This document shows, piece by piece, positions 46,540-57,172 of a stretch of DNA of 64,000 nt. The stretch lies in the NCBI RefSeq assembly GCF_003265705.1, contig NW_020313044.1, forward strand, positions 4,537,399 through 4,601,398. Reading direction: 5' to 3'. Origin of the DNA: Callorhinus ursinus. Its lineage: Eukaryota > Chordata > Mammalia > Carnivora > Otariidae. The translations under genes were made by a program, and so were the position numbers. Below the pieces are notes generated by a model, which was not told where the DNA came from, searched no databases, and saw only the letters and a program-made list of their open reading frames with translations. The first letter of the stretch is position 1, and every line of letters starts with the position of its first letter.

Positions 46540-47150
46540 AGAACATATACACAGGCAAAATAAAAACAATAAAAATACCCATCATCTCAAGTCAACTACT
46601 GTTAACCTTTTTTTCTTTTTTGTTTTTTTTTTTAAGATTTTATTTATTTATTTGAGACAGAGAATAAGCAGGAGGGAAGGGCAGAGGGAGAAGCAGACTC
46701 CCCACTGAGCAGGGAGCCCAATGGGGGACTCGATTCCAGGACCCTGGGACCATGACCTGAGCTGAAATCGAGAGTCAAATGCTTAACCGACTGAGCCATC
46801 CAGGTGCCCTACTGTTAACCTTTGATATATATCCATCCTACATTTATTAGTGTATATACTGAAAAAGATGGCATCATACTACAATAATTTTTTTCTAACA
46901 ATTTACCATGTTCCATCTTGCCGTGTCTATGAACATTCACCTACAGCATAGTTTTTAAAAGCTAAATGACGTTCCGTTTTATGGATGTGCCATAATTTGA
47001 TCAGTCCCCTTATTCTTGAGCATTTAGGCTATTACCAGTTTTTCACTATTACAAACAGTGTTGTAATAAGTGCCCTTGGCATTAAATCTTTTTTCTTGTC
47101 TTTAAAATTTTCCCAACAGTGGAGTTGCTTGTTAAAAAGGCTGGCATGCA
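46540..47150 (-). repeat. Old L1 3' part with a Can-SINE insertion
   Basis: 'aaaatacccatcatctcaagtcaactactg' and 'gaaaaagatggcatcatactac...gttccatcttgccgtgtctatgaac' are reverse L1 end pieces on either side of the SINE at 46611. Confidence 0.65.
46611..46808 (-). repeat. Can-SINE
   Basis: Reverse copy. The target duplication CTACTGTTAACCTTT is perfect, at 46596-46610 and 46809-46823. With the forward copy at 46285 it forms an inverted pair 134 bp apart. Confidence 0.93.
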
Positions 47151-47528
47151 TGTTTTGAAGGCTGCCAGTCTGTCTCCCTGAGCAGCTCCCTCCCCAGGCT
47201 TGACAAGAAAACCCTATCTCTTTTCAGTGAATGACATTTTGAAGGCAAGAGGGCAAGAGAATTTTCTCTAAAACACCGAGTTGCTCTTTTCCTAGATCTA
47301 AAGTGCAGGAGGCACTGGTTTCCTAAGAATGCCAGGTCAGTTAGTAATGCAGAAGCTCAGGCATGAATCATGTTCCTGGGGCAGAGAGGGAGCTGTTGGG
47401 TTTCCCAAGGAAGAGGTATCTGGACCAAGGAAGGGGAATGTGTATCTGTGAGAGGGAAAGTGCTAACTAGGTGAGTCAGACAGTCCAGAGGGATCTCTTA
47501 GGTGAGGTCTATAAAAAGGGTTTGGGGA
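47151..47528. other. Intergenic sequence, nothing definite
   Basis: Single-copy-looking text with no gene or repeat assignment. Confidence 0.4.
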
Positions 47529-47718
47529 GGGCGCCTGGGTGGCTCAGATGGTTAGGCGTCTGCCTTCGGCTCAGGTCATGGTCCCGGGGTCCTGGGATCG
47601 AGTCCCGCATTGGGCTCCCTGCTCCTTGGAAGCCTGCTTCTCCCTCTGCTTCTCTCTCTCTCTCTCTCTCTCTCTCCCTCTGTCTCTCATGAATAAATAA
47701 ATAAAATCTTTAAAAAAA
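47529..47718 (+). repeat. Can-SINE
   Basis: Forward copy with a (CT)n expansion at about 47647-47678. The target duplication ATAAAAAGGGTTTGGGGA is a perfect 18 bp (47511-47528, 47719-47736), so the insertion is fairly recent. Confidence 0.94.
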
Positions 47719-47739
47719 ATAAAAAGGGTTTGGGGAATA

Positions 47740-48290
47740 ACAGATCATTAGGTCTTGGCTGCTGTTAGGACTATACTCCATATCCCCAACAGCCTACCTG
47801 CTCCCTCCATTTAAGTGGGGTGTTTTCTCTGTGGGAGAGAAAATAAATGTCTGGAAGCAGACAGAAGGACTTGTGCCCCTGCCCACTCCTTTGGGCTGAC
47901 TTGAGCACTCTACAGAGAGGGGGGCTTATAGAAAGAAGCTGATAGAGCAATTCAAGACGGACACCCCAAGATTCAGGGCAAAGCAGAGCCACTTGAGGGC
48001 CCAGGTGATCTGTTGTAGCTTAGAAGCAGCCAATTCTGTCCCTAACCCCCAGGAAACACTCTGCTGGGGTGGGGGGGACTCTCATGATGGTTGATGCGGA
48101 GGTAATGCTTTTCCAAGGGGATTCAGGAGCCACATTCAGGAAGTGGTGCTAAAGAGCAAAAAAAGGCAAGTAGCTGCCTAGTGACCACAGAGGGAGGCTG
48201 GTTTGTGTGCCCTTGTGAGGCTCCTCTCAGCACCTCCCAGACGGACCTGGGGCACTCTGAGGGGGGCAGAGGTTCCTCTGTTGCACATGT
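47740..48290. other. Intergenic sequence, nothing definite
   Basis: No recognised gene or repeat. Confidence 0.4.
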
Positions 48291-48294
48291 GGGG

Positions 48295-48515
48295 GCTAAG
48301 GAGGCTGGTAGCTGCCCTGCTCTAGAGTGGGCGATCCAAGAAAGAGCGAGAGGCAAGCTGCGTGTCTCTTATGACCCAGCTTCATGAGTCACACGCCAGC
48401 ACTTACACCGACCATTACACTTGGTTATGATACTGAGTCCAGCTGACACTCAAGGGGAGGGGAATTAAATTCCACCTCTTGAATGGGACAGTGTCATGGA
48501 TGTGCACATATTTTA
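48295..48515 (+). repeat. Fragment of unnamed old interspersed repeat
   Basis: 'gggcgatccaagaaagagcg', 'gtctcttatgacccagcttc' and 'cactcaaggggaggggaattaaattccacctcttgaa' are the right part of the same family seen at 33621 and 34740. Confidence 0.45.
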
Positions 48516-48875
48516 AAACAACAGCAACCAACGGTACATCCTCACAGTCTATACCTCTAGAAAACATTACTGGGAGTGAAGAGAGTTATTAGTTAATAAC
48601 TGTTGTTATGAGAACCGATTAACCATTTGGAAAAAAACACAACAAGAAAACAGAAACTTAGATCCCTACCTCACATTTTACACTAAAATAAATTCCAGAT
48701 AGTTGAAATATTTCATTGTGCAAAAGTATTGGAAGAAAATTTTGATGAATCAAAGTAGGATGGGTGTGGGAGTCCTTAATTCTCATGTTCAAATTACGGC
48801 AAACTCAAGCTTTTAAGGGATGTGTTGTTGGATTTATGAGAAATGATTTTCACTGGTTAAAAAATGAAGTAGAGG

Positions 48876-49069
48876 GGCGCCTGGGTGGCTCAGTCGGTTA
48901 AGCGTCTGCCTTCGGCTCAGGTCATGATCCCAGGGTCCTGGGATCGAGTCCCGCATCGGGCTCCCTGCTCCGCGGGAAGCCTGCTTCTCCCTCTCCCACT
49001 CCCCCTGCTTGTGTTCCTGCTCTCGCTGTGTCTCTCTCTGTCAAATAAATAAGTAAAATCTTAAAAAAT
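48876..49069 (+). repeat. Can-SINE
   Basis: Forward copy very close to the young consensus. The target duplication AAAATGAAGTAGAGG (48861-48875, 49070-49084) is perfect. Confidence 0.95.
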
Positions 49070-49727
49070 AAAATGAAGTAGAGGAAGATATTGAATCATG
49101 ACATCCAAGCTTAGGCAACACAAAGAGATGATTAGTTGATAGGATCACATGTGAAAATTAAACACATCAAAGGAGAAAAACCAAGCAAAAGACAAATGAA
49201 AGCTGGACAGAAATTTTTGCCAGTTATAAGGCAGACAAGAACTAAACCCTTAGTAGAAAGAGCTTGTACAAATTCATGTGGAAAAAAAAAAAAAGACCCT
49301 AAAACGTGTCCCGGAAGTATGTCTCTTTTCCTGGGTGCGTGGCTAGGAAGTGTGCAGGGAGAAGGCTTTGTGTGCAGTGTCTGCACTGCTGCAGGTCATT
49401 CCACGGGGCCAGGGTGCAGGGATAGTGAGTCTGTTGATTGCGGCTCTTTATTTCAGTTCCAAAAATGTCTGCACATTATTTCTGTGCCTCACCCTTCAGT
49501 TCTCTCCTCTCTCGCTCAGAGAAAGCTCGTTCAGATACTTCCTGTGCAGTCTGTGACTCATAGCTAGATTATGGCCCAAGCAGTGCTGATTTCAGCAAGA
49601 AATCCTCCCACAGCATAAATTGGGTCCCTGTGATGCCCAAAGAGTGAATTGGAACTGGAAAGTCTGGGCTCTATTCAGCACCTCCTTATTATGCCCTTAC
49701 TATGAATCTGGAGCCCTTTTTCTTTTT

Positions 49728-49970
49728 TTGATTTTATTCATTTATTTGAGAGAGAGAGAGAGCATGAGTGGGGGAGGAGGGGGAGAGGGAAAAGCAGACA
49801 TCCAAGCTTGGGCAGCACAAAAAAATGATTACTTGATAGGATCACATGTGAGCAAGGAGCCCAGTGTGGGGCTGAGCAGGGAGCCCGATGTAGGGCTCAA
49901 TCCCAGGACCCTGGGATCATGACCTGAGCCGAAGGCAGACACTTAACCAACTGAGCCACTCAGGTGCCCC
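49728..49970 (-). repeat. Chimeric Can-SINE carrying a copy of nearby unique DNA
   Basis: Reverse Can-SINE with target duplication TGGAGCCCTTTTTCTTTTT against TGGAGCCCTTTCTTTTTTT. Inside it, 49797-49851 matches 49100-49154 (55 nt, six mismatches, no gaps). A 24 bp SINE segment after the insert (gagcaaggagcccagtgtgg...) is present twice in tandem. See findings. Confidence 0.9.
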
Positions 49971-50049
49971 TGGAGCCCTTTCTTTTTTTCTTCTGAGTGC
50001 ACACATGAGGGAGAGTGCAGACAAGAAGCTGGACAAGAAGAAAAGGCAT

Positions 50050-50210
50050 GGCCTGGAGATCCAAGTTTGGGGCCAGCTCTGCTACTTTTCATCTCTGTGA
50101 CCAGAAGGGCCCCCCTCCAGCCCTAGGCCTCAGTTGCTTCCTGTGTAAAATGATTCGGGGGACTAGGTGGTCCCCACAGGGTCTTCTAGCTCCAACATCC
50201 AAGGACTCAG
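50050..50210 (+). repeat. MIR fragment
   Basis: 'ggagatccaagtttggggccagctctgctac' through 'cctcagttgcttcctgtgtaaaatg' is a forward MIR. Confidence 0.6.
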
Positions 50211-51073
50211 CTCATTTTCTCTTTTTCACATGTGGGCTCTGATAGCTGTTTAACTTTACTTGAGAAATTTTGGAAGTCCCTTGAGAGTCCTTCACAGATT
50301 TTGGAACCCATTGAGAGTAAAATAGAAAGTGCTTTCAGTTACTGAAGTTTTCCCTCCATTTTCTAAAAAAGATTCCATTCCACTCATTTGGAAAAAGTAG
50401 AATTGCAATAGAGCAAAATGACTAAGGAGGCAATAGTTGGGTTAGGTGGTGAGTCTGACAAGGTCCCCATCTTCTGATCTGGCCATGGACGTGGGTGTGG
50501 GAGCCAGGGGGTGCCAAGAACTTTAGACTTCATTTTCCTGGACATGTGATTGTTACAAGGATGGCATGCCATGATTCTGGGAGAGAAGGTCTCTGTCCCT
50601 AGGTCTTAAACTATTCGTGGTGCTGTTGAGCTGAGAGGCTGTAGGTCTGAGCACCGGGTAGCCATCATTCTTATACCTGGAAAGAGCCTGATGCAGAAGG
50701 AGGCCAAGCAGAGGCTACTGAGATGAGAGGTGGAGAGAGTGTCATGGAAACAGGACAGCAAAGAAATAAGAAACAAGAGGGAGATTCAGAGGGGAATGGA
50801 GAGAGAGAAAGAGAGAGAACTTCACCTTGAAGCCGAAGCCTTGGTTCCTATAACTTCCCCTTATAGTCTGTAAGCTACCCGACTATCTTCCTAGCTATGT
50901 AAATAAATACATCCTCTCTTTTCTTCAGATAGTTTGAATTTAGAAGTGTCCTGAATAATGTACTTGTGTATCTCCGGGAGGTTCTTCTTAAATTGTAAAT
51001 GTGTTATCCAGAGGGATGACACATGAAACCCGTAATGTAGGTTAGGTTTTCAGATAAGCTGTGATTACTACAT
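50211..51073. other. Intergenic sequence, nothing definite
   Basis: No recognised gene or repeat. Confidence 0.4.
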
Positions 51074-51083
51074 AGAACAGAGA

Positions 51084-51281
51084 GGGGCGCCTGGGTGGCT
51101 CAGATGGTTGAGCGTCTGCCTTCGGCTCAGGTCATGATCCCGGGGTCCTGGGATCGAGTCCCGCATCGGGCTCCCTGCTCCTTGGGAGCCTGCTTCTCCC
51201 TCTGCTTCTCTCTCTCTCTCCCCCTCTGTCTCTCCCTCTGTCTCTCATGAATAAATAAATAAAATCTTAAAAAAAAAAAAA
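51084..51281 (+). repeat. Can-SINE
   Basis: Forward copy. The target duplication AGAACAGAGA lies at 51074-51083 and 51282-51291. Confidence 0.93.
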
Positions 51282-51445
51282 AGAACAGAGATACATTTTG
51301 ACAAAGAATATAAAGCAAGAGTATTGCTAGAGAAAAGAGGTATTGCTAGAAAAGGTGGGAATCCTCATACGCTGCTGGGGGGATGGAAAATGGTGCGGCC
51401 ACTGTGGAAAACAGTTTGATACTTCCTCAAAAATTTGAACATATG

Positions 51446-51653
51446 GGGCACCTGGGTGGTGTAGTCAGTTAAGCATCTGACTCTTGGTTTCGGCTCCGGT
51501 CATGATCTCAGCGTCGTCAGACGGAACCCCGAGATAGGCTCTGCGCCGGGTGTGCAGGCTGCTTAGGCTTCTCTCGCTCCCTCTCCCTCTGCCCCTCTAC
51601 CCCCATCCCCCGCTCACACACACTCTCTCTCTAAAAAACAAAAAAAAAAACCC
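51446..51653 (+). repeat. Can-SINE (older subtype)
   Basis: Forward copy of the 'ctcttggtttcggctccggt' subtype. The target duplication TTGAACATATG is perfect, at 51435-51445 and 51654-51664. Confidence 0.92.
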
Positions 51654-51664
51654 TTGAACATATG

Positions 51665-51952
51665 TTGTGGAATTTAAGAAACAAAACAAATGAGCGAAGG
51701 GAAAAAAAAAAGAGAGCGACAAACCAAAAAACAGACTCTTGAGAACAGACTGATGGTTACCAGAGGAGAGGTGGGTGGGTGGGGGTGGGGGTGGGGCAGA
51801 GTATGGGGAAAAAGGTGATGTGTAAAAAGTGCACTTGTTGTGAAGAGCACTGGGTGATGAATGAAAGTGTTGAATTATTATACTGTACACCTGAAACTAA
51901 CATAATGCTGTATGTTAGCTACACTGGAATTGGAATAAAAATTTAAAAAAAC
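51665..51952 (+). repeat. Carnivore L1 3' end inserted in the older L1
   Basis: 'gacaaaccaaaaaacagactcttgagaacagactgatggttac', a G-rich tract, then 'tgaaactaacataatgctgtatgttagctacactggaattgg' and an A-rich tail. This is a younger L1 3' UTR. Confidence 0.85.
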
Positions 51953-52386
51953 CTGAACAAATGTTATGTCATGACCCAGCAATTCCACTCCTAGTTGTAT
52001 ACCTAAGAGAATTAGAAACATATTCACACAGAAACCTGTACATGAATGCACATAGTAGGATTATTCATAATAGCCAAAACCAATTTCCATTAATTGATGA
52101 AAGGATAAACAAAATATATCTGTATGATGGACTATGACTCAGCCATAAAAAGGAATGGAGTTCTGATGCAACAACATGGAGGAACTTTGAAAATATGCTA
52201 AGCGAAAGGAGCCAGTCACAAAAGGCAACATATTACATGATTCCATTTATACGAAATATCCCGAACAGGCAAATCTATGGAGACAGAAAATAAATTAATG
52301 GTTGCCAGGAGCTGGGGTAAAGTGACTTGTACACTTTAAAAGGGTGAATTTTTTTCCCAAGAACCAAAAAAAAAGGTGAATTTTTG

Positions 52387-52520
52387 AGGTGCCTGGCTGT
52401 CTCAGTCAGTAGAGCGCGCGACTCTTGTTCTTGTGGTTGTAGGTTCGAGCCTCCCGTTGGGTGTAGAGATTACTTAAAAATAAAATCTTTAATAAAAAAA
52501 ATAAAAAGAAAAAAGAAACG
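52387..52520 (+). repeat. Old tRNA-type carnivore SINE
   Basis: Forward short subtype with a well kept pol III B box (GGTTCGAGCC at about 52442). The flanking gtgaattttt and atgaattttt may be the target duplication. Confidence 0.85.
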
Positions 52521-52529
52521 GATGAATTT

Positions 52530-53380
52530 TTGGTGTGTGAATTACATCTCAATTTTTATAGAAGGATTACTCTTACCCTGGTCATTCCCATCTTTATATC
52601 GTACCGTGGGTTGATATACATTTTGTGGTTTGACTCTGATTCTCCCCCAGACATCCCTCTTCCGGTGCCCCATTCCACTGCAAATCCTCCACAATATTTA
52701 GAACCCCTGGAACACTCCCTGGTATGACTAGGAACTGGGTCTTGCTTCGCTTTCAAAAGAGCTACACCCTTTTGCTTGCACAGTTATTTTGTTGGGTAAA
52801 GGACCAGTCTTATCAACTCAAAGGGGATAGGCATCAGGGGACTGAAACTAATTCCCAATTTTGTTTAAACTTACTTGTCAAAGGCAGAAATATTCAATTT
52901 CATGCATACTCCCAATTCCCTGCCCTGGGAGCAGATTTCCAGGAAGCAATTATGTAGAACAAAATGTAATGGGTAACAGGGGGTGCCTGTGAATTATTCA
53001 TAATCCCATAATGATTTTAACCCATTTTTAACATTACCTGCTATTGGTGTTAGCTTCTGGAAAGTTCCCAAAGTAAGCAGCAGAGAAGCTTCCTTTAGCT
53101 CTGCTTCTATAACCATAAACCTCCTGCCTTTCCCCAAACCACCCGAATACTTAAAATTAAAAGGGGCCTGGGACCCCTTTCCTCCCTGAGTCTACACAGC
53201 AAAGGTAAATGCTGCCTTACAGACTCCATCTTGCTCACCCATCAGTCCTCCTTCCTATCTTCCAGGGTGGTCGGCGTGGCATGACGCCCAGCAGAGCGCC
53301 TTGCTCCAAGAAGGCACCCAATATTTACTTGGTTTGGATTATTGGAATGAATGAATGATGGAAAGAATGAGGTATTTGTA
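52530..53380. other. Intergenic sequence, nothing definite
   Basis: No recognised gene or repeat. Confidence 0.4.
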
Positions 53381-53384
53381 GTAA

Positions 53385-53575
53385 AGAATACCTGGGCTAA
53401 GTAGTTTTGCGATTTACCAGCTGTGTGATTTAGGCAAGTGTCCTGCCCTCATTTTTTTGTTGTTGTTTTCATCTGTAAGATGGAGAAAATAATACCTGCC
53501 TTGTGGGGTTCTTGGAAGAATTTGAGAGCATAATAATAAGTGTTCAATAAGCAGTAGCTGTTATTTTAGTCTTTC
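53385..53575 (+). repeat. MIR
   Basis: 'ttgcgatttaccagctgtgtgatttaggcaag' through 'ctgtaagatggagaaaataatacctgcc' and 'gttcaataagcagtagctgttatt' is a forward MIR. Confidence 0.75.
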
Positions 53576-53644
53576 TTTCTACTAGCAGTCCTGTACCTTC
53601 CCCACCTCTGGAAAACAATAGGGAATCAGCCAAAGCTTTCTTGG

Positions 53645-53790
53645 GAATCCAAAGGTTACCACACCTGAGTATGTATTGGAATCACCTGCAAAGGTTTTTT
53701 AAAATATACATTTCCAGATTCTGCCTCTGGAGATTCTGATTTAGTAGGAATAGGACGGGGCCAGAGAATATATATCTTTGTTTTTTTGTT
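53645..53790. mobile_element. MER5-like hAT transposon remnant
   Basis: 'attggaatcacctgcaaagg', 'attctgatttagtaggaatagg' and 'gccagagaatat' match the interior of MER5-type elements. The right end is lost at the SINE at 53797. Confidence 0.55.
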
Positions 53791-53796
53791 TCCGTT

Positions 53797-53988
53797 TTTT
53801 AAGGTTTATTCATCCATTTGATAGAGGGAGAGAGAGCACGCATGCGCAAGCAGGGGAGGGAGAGGGACAGGCACACTCTGGGCTAAGCATTGACTCTGAT
53901 GCGGGCCTTGATCTCACGACCCTGAGATCATGACCTGAGCCAAAACCAAGAGTTGGATGCTCAACCGACTGAGCCACCTAGGTGCCCC
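53797..53988 (-). repeat. Can-SINE
   Basis: Reverse, older copy: gatctcacgaccctgagatc ... gactgagccacctaggtgcccc. Confidence 0.88.
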
Positions 53989-53994
53989 TTGGTT

Positions 53995-54790
53995 TCTTTT
54001 TTTAAATTAAGGTAAAATTTACCTACAGGGAAACGCACAGATCTTCAGAGTATAATTGGGTAAATTCTGGCAAATGTATGCGTACAGAACATTTCCATGG
54101 CCTCAAAAAGTTAAATCAATCCCCATCCTGCGTCGATCACCACTCTTTTGATTTCTATCGCCATAGGTGGGTCTTTCCTGTTCTTGAATGTCATATCAAT
54201 GGATGTGTCCGGTTTCTTTTTTTCTTTTGCTTCTCATAAAGTTTTTGGGATTTATCCGTGTTGTTGCATGTATCGTATCCATAGCTCATTACTTTTTATT
54301 GCTCAGTAGTATTCCATCCTGTGGCTATACCTCAGTTTGTTTTTCTCTTTACCTACTGATGGGGCTTTTAGTGTTGTTTTGGCTATTATGAATAAAGCTG
54401 CCATAAATATATTTTCATTTATTTTTTAAAAGATCTATTTCTTTTAAAGTGAGAGAGAGAGAGAGAGAGCAAGCGAGCAAGCAGGGGGTGGGGTGGGCAG
54501 AGAGAGAGAGAGAATCTCCAGCAGACTCCCCGCTGAGTGTGGAGTCTGAAGCAGGGCTCTATCCCACTACCCCAAGATCATGACTTGAGCCGAAATCAAG
54601 AATCAGCTCCTCAACTGATTGAGCCACCCAGGTGCCCCTGGTGTTTTCATTTATTATGGTCAAATACCAAGGAGTGCGATTGCTGCGTAATAGCATAGGG
54701 ATGTGTTTAATTCTATTTATAAAAGCCCTTCATGTGATGCTGATGATCACCCAGATTGGGGAATTCCTGAGGTAGGGGAAGATCAACCCT
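53995..54790 (-). repeat. Old L1 3' part with a Can-SINE insertion
   Basis: 'aaattaaggtaaaatttacctacag', 'tcgccataggtgggtctttcctgttcttgaatg' and 'ctcagtagtattccatcctgtggc' are reverse L1. The L1 continues after the SINE at 54425-54638 with 'caaataccaaggagtgcgattgctg'. Confidence 0.75.
54425..54638 (-). repeat. Can-SINE
   Basis: Reverse copy with a GA-rich body. The flanks ATTTTCATTTATT and GTTTTCATTTATT are the target duplication. It is the last Can-SINE before a 7.2 kb SINE-free block. Confidence 0.9.
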
Positions 54791-54799
54791 GATGACTGA

Positions 54800-57099
54800 T
54801 GATTTGTTCAGTTTTTATTTCATTATACAGGTGTCCTTCTTTCACCAGGGAAACATTCTCTGTTCTCTCTCTCTCTCCTGAGGAGCCCAACCCTCCTCTC
54901 TCTTGTTTGCCAGTACCTTACCAGAGAAGAGAGTTCCTAGCCAAGGATCCCCATGCGTCTCTTGAGTTATGTCATCCAAACAGTTCCAGGAAGCAGTGGG
55001 GGTGAATGGAATCAGAGGAGGCTGCCCACTGACAAGACTTGCTCCGACCTTGGGATTGCTTGCTTAGGATGAAAGGCCAACCCTCCAGTCACTTGGAAGG
55101 GTCATCTGTTTCCAGGGGGCCACAGCAGTTCCCCGACCTGATACAGGGGCAGGCCTGGGGCACTTTGGAACCGAGGTCTTTGGTAGACCATGTGCAACTC
55201 CAAGGGAAGAGACGTGGCAGAGCCCTGTAGGCTCGTCAGGCTCAAGAAATTGGAATCAGGGTTGGGAAAGAAGAAGTTGTCAAAACACAACCATCTTGTT
55301 CCAAGGGTCATGCTGGTTCTTGGCTCAGGAATGATATATATATTTTTTCTTTCTGAAATTGCTTTTCCTTTGGGGAATTATTAGAATTTCACAGTAGGGG
55401 TGAAGACATTTGGGAACTAAAGTGATGCTCTAATTCAGTGTTTCCCAAAGGGTGCTAGATGTGTATGGTCCTCAGGATGGTTTCAGGGATTATACAGATG
55501 AGTAAAATTAAAAATAAGTCTTTGTAGAAAAAAAATAAAACTAGCACATTAAATATGTGATTTAATGGATATGTTGCTTATCGTGAAGCCAAGTTAAAAA
55601 GGTAATTCAATTTTCAGAAAAATGTTAAGTATATAACAGTATAGGTGATACACAGGGGTGTTTGGAGGTACAGATGAGAGGCCAGGGTTTAGAAAACTGC
55701 CTTTGTTGAACCATATCTTTGATGGATGAAAACCCAAGGCCCCAAGACGCAAGTGACTTGCACGAAGTCACACTTCATCAGAGCTGGGACCAGATCCCCA
55801 AACTTACCTCGTTCCTGGCCCAGGGCTCATTCCACTAACCTATTACTTCCCTTTTGTAAGAAGGGGAAGGGATGTCAATGACCATGTAGCCTAGCCCCTA
55901 GATTCAAAGTCAAATACATTTGCAGAAATAACCTACAGTTTGATCAGACCACAAAGGCAGACGGAGTCCATTAATAGGTCCAGGCTTCAGGAAATCTGAG
56001 GTAATGAGAAGGAACCAGACTTCTAAGGAACAAACACCAAGATCTTTGTAACTCTCCTCATGTGAAATATTTGGGGGCAGAAGAGGACAGAAGCAGAAGG
56101 GACAGCTCTTTACCCCATCTCTGCCTCCCATCCCTCCAGAACATTGAAAACGGCCTCTAACAGAAGGTGCTAGAGCCGTGCTGCGTGAGTGCCCTATGTG
56201 GGCAGTTTACTCGTGCACAGGTTTTTAGAGGCCATAGAAAAAGAGCTCTGATTGTTCACAGAAATAGCTTCAGGCATCAGGCAACGTGTAAGGGCATGGC
56301 TTCCCAGATGACTTGTCATCTTTGAGTCTTTACAAATCCTTTACAAATCCAGCAGGGAGATTCAGAGGCGGCAACTCCGTCAGAATTCTAGCATTTGCTG
56401 ATCCCCACCCCAGTGAGAATGAAAAGGGCAGGCCCTGGGAATGCAAGCACAGATTCTAGCCTTCTCATCTGGAAAATATAACTGACAGTGGGTGTGGCCG
56501 AGAGGGTCCACCTTACCCTTTCTCTTCTCAGAGTGGTATCTTGTGTCCCTTGCTGAGGCATCCCTGACCTCTACAGTCTGGGAGCCGTTCATTCTTCCTC
56601 TGTGTCACCCTCAGGGTGTTGGGCTAGTATGTGGAGCCTGGGGAGCCTATCCCTCAAAAGAAGTCTCAGGGATCCAAGCATGCGACCCCATCTAACGTCA
56701 GAAGAGATGTAGTTGGATATACCATGTGCAAGTTGTCCTGACCTTACAAGATCTCAGCACTGAGGGGGACAGCACATTATCCTGGGGCAAGAGAGGAATC
56801 TGTGCAGGGACCCCTCTAACCTGTCCTTGCTCTGGCCGGTGGAAATAGGAGCCCTAAGAATTTGATAGTGGGTAAGTTAAGCAAGTAATACAGTACCATA
56901 GCTTCTCCTGACTTCTGTAGGCTCAGAATGAAGGTTCTTTTATTTAGCAAAGCACCTTTTTGTGTTTTTAGGATATGCCAGGGTAGGCTCAGGAATCTGA
57001 TTTGAGTGGAGGTGGAAAGCTGAATACCTCTGCATTAGAAAGTAACAAGGAATTTCATGGTTCCTGCTGGGAGCTCCAAGAGAAAGGTCAAGGAGGGAG
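54800..57099. other. Intergenic, sparse repeats, no gene supported
   Basis: Holds a possible hAT remnant at about 55437-55700 (cagtgtttcccaaagggtgc ... agggtttagaaaactgc) and a reverse MIR piece at about 55730-55850. Otherwise it is single-copy-looking. No coding exon is recognised. Confidence 0.4.
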
Positions 57100-57172
57100 G
57101 GAAATCACGTGATTTCCTTACAGTGAGCCCTAAGGATAATCACGTGATTTCCTTACAGTGAGCACTAAGGAT
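57100..57172. repeat. 35-bp tandem duplication with E-box palindrome
   Basis: Unit 1 is 57103-57137 and unit 2 is 57138-57172, differing at one base. Each contains AATCACGTGATT. In unit 1 the palindrome extends to GGAAATCACGTGATTTCC (57100-57117). Confidence 0.95.

Larger units (their letters stand above)
51335..52380 (+). repeat. Old L1 3' part split by a SINE and a younger L1 end
   Basis: Forward L1 text at 51350-51445 (ggtgggaatcctcatacgctg ... actgtggaaaacagtttgat) resumes at about 51955 (gttatgtcatgacccagcaattccactcc) and runs to the 'tggttgccaggagctgggg' 3' UTR. Confidence 0.8.

Noticed and set aside
48876..49069. tRNA-like heads of Can-SINEs as tRNA genes
   Set aside because: They have pol III box-like motifs because the SINE is tRNA-derived, but there is no intact cloverleaf and each has SINE body, A-rich tail and target duplications.
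56320..56352. Short direct repeat tttacaaatcc x2
   Set aside because: An 11-12 bp local duplication of low information, with no evidence of function.
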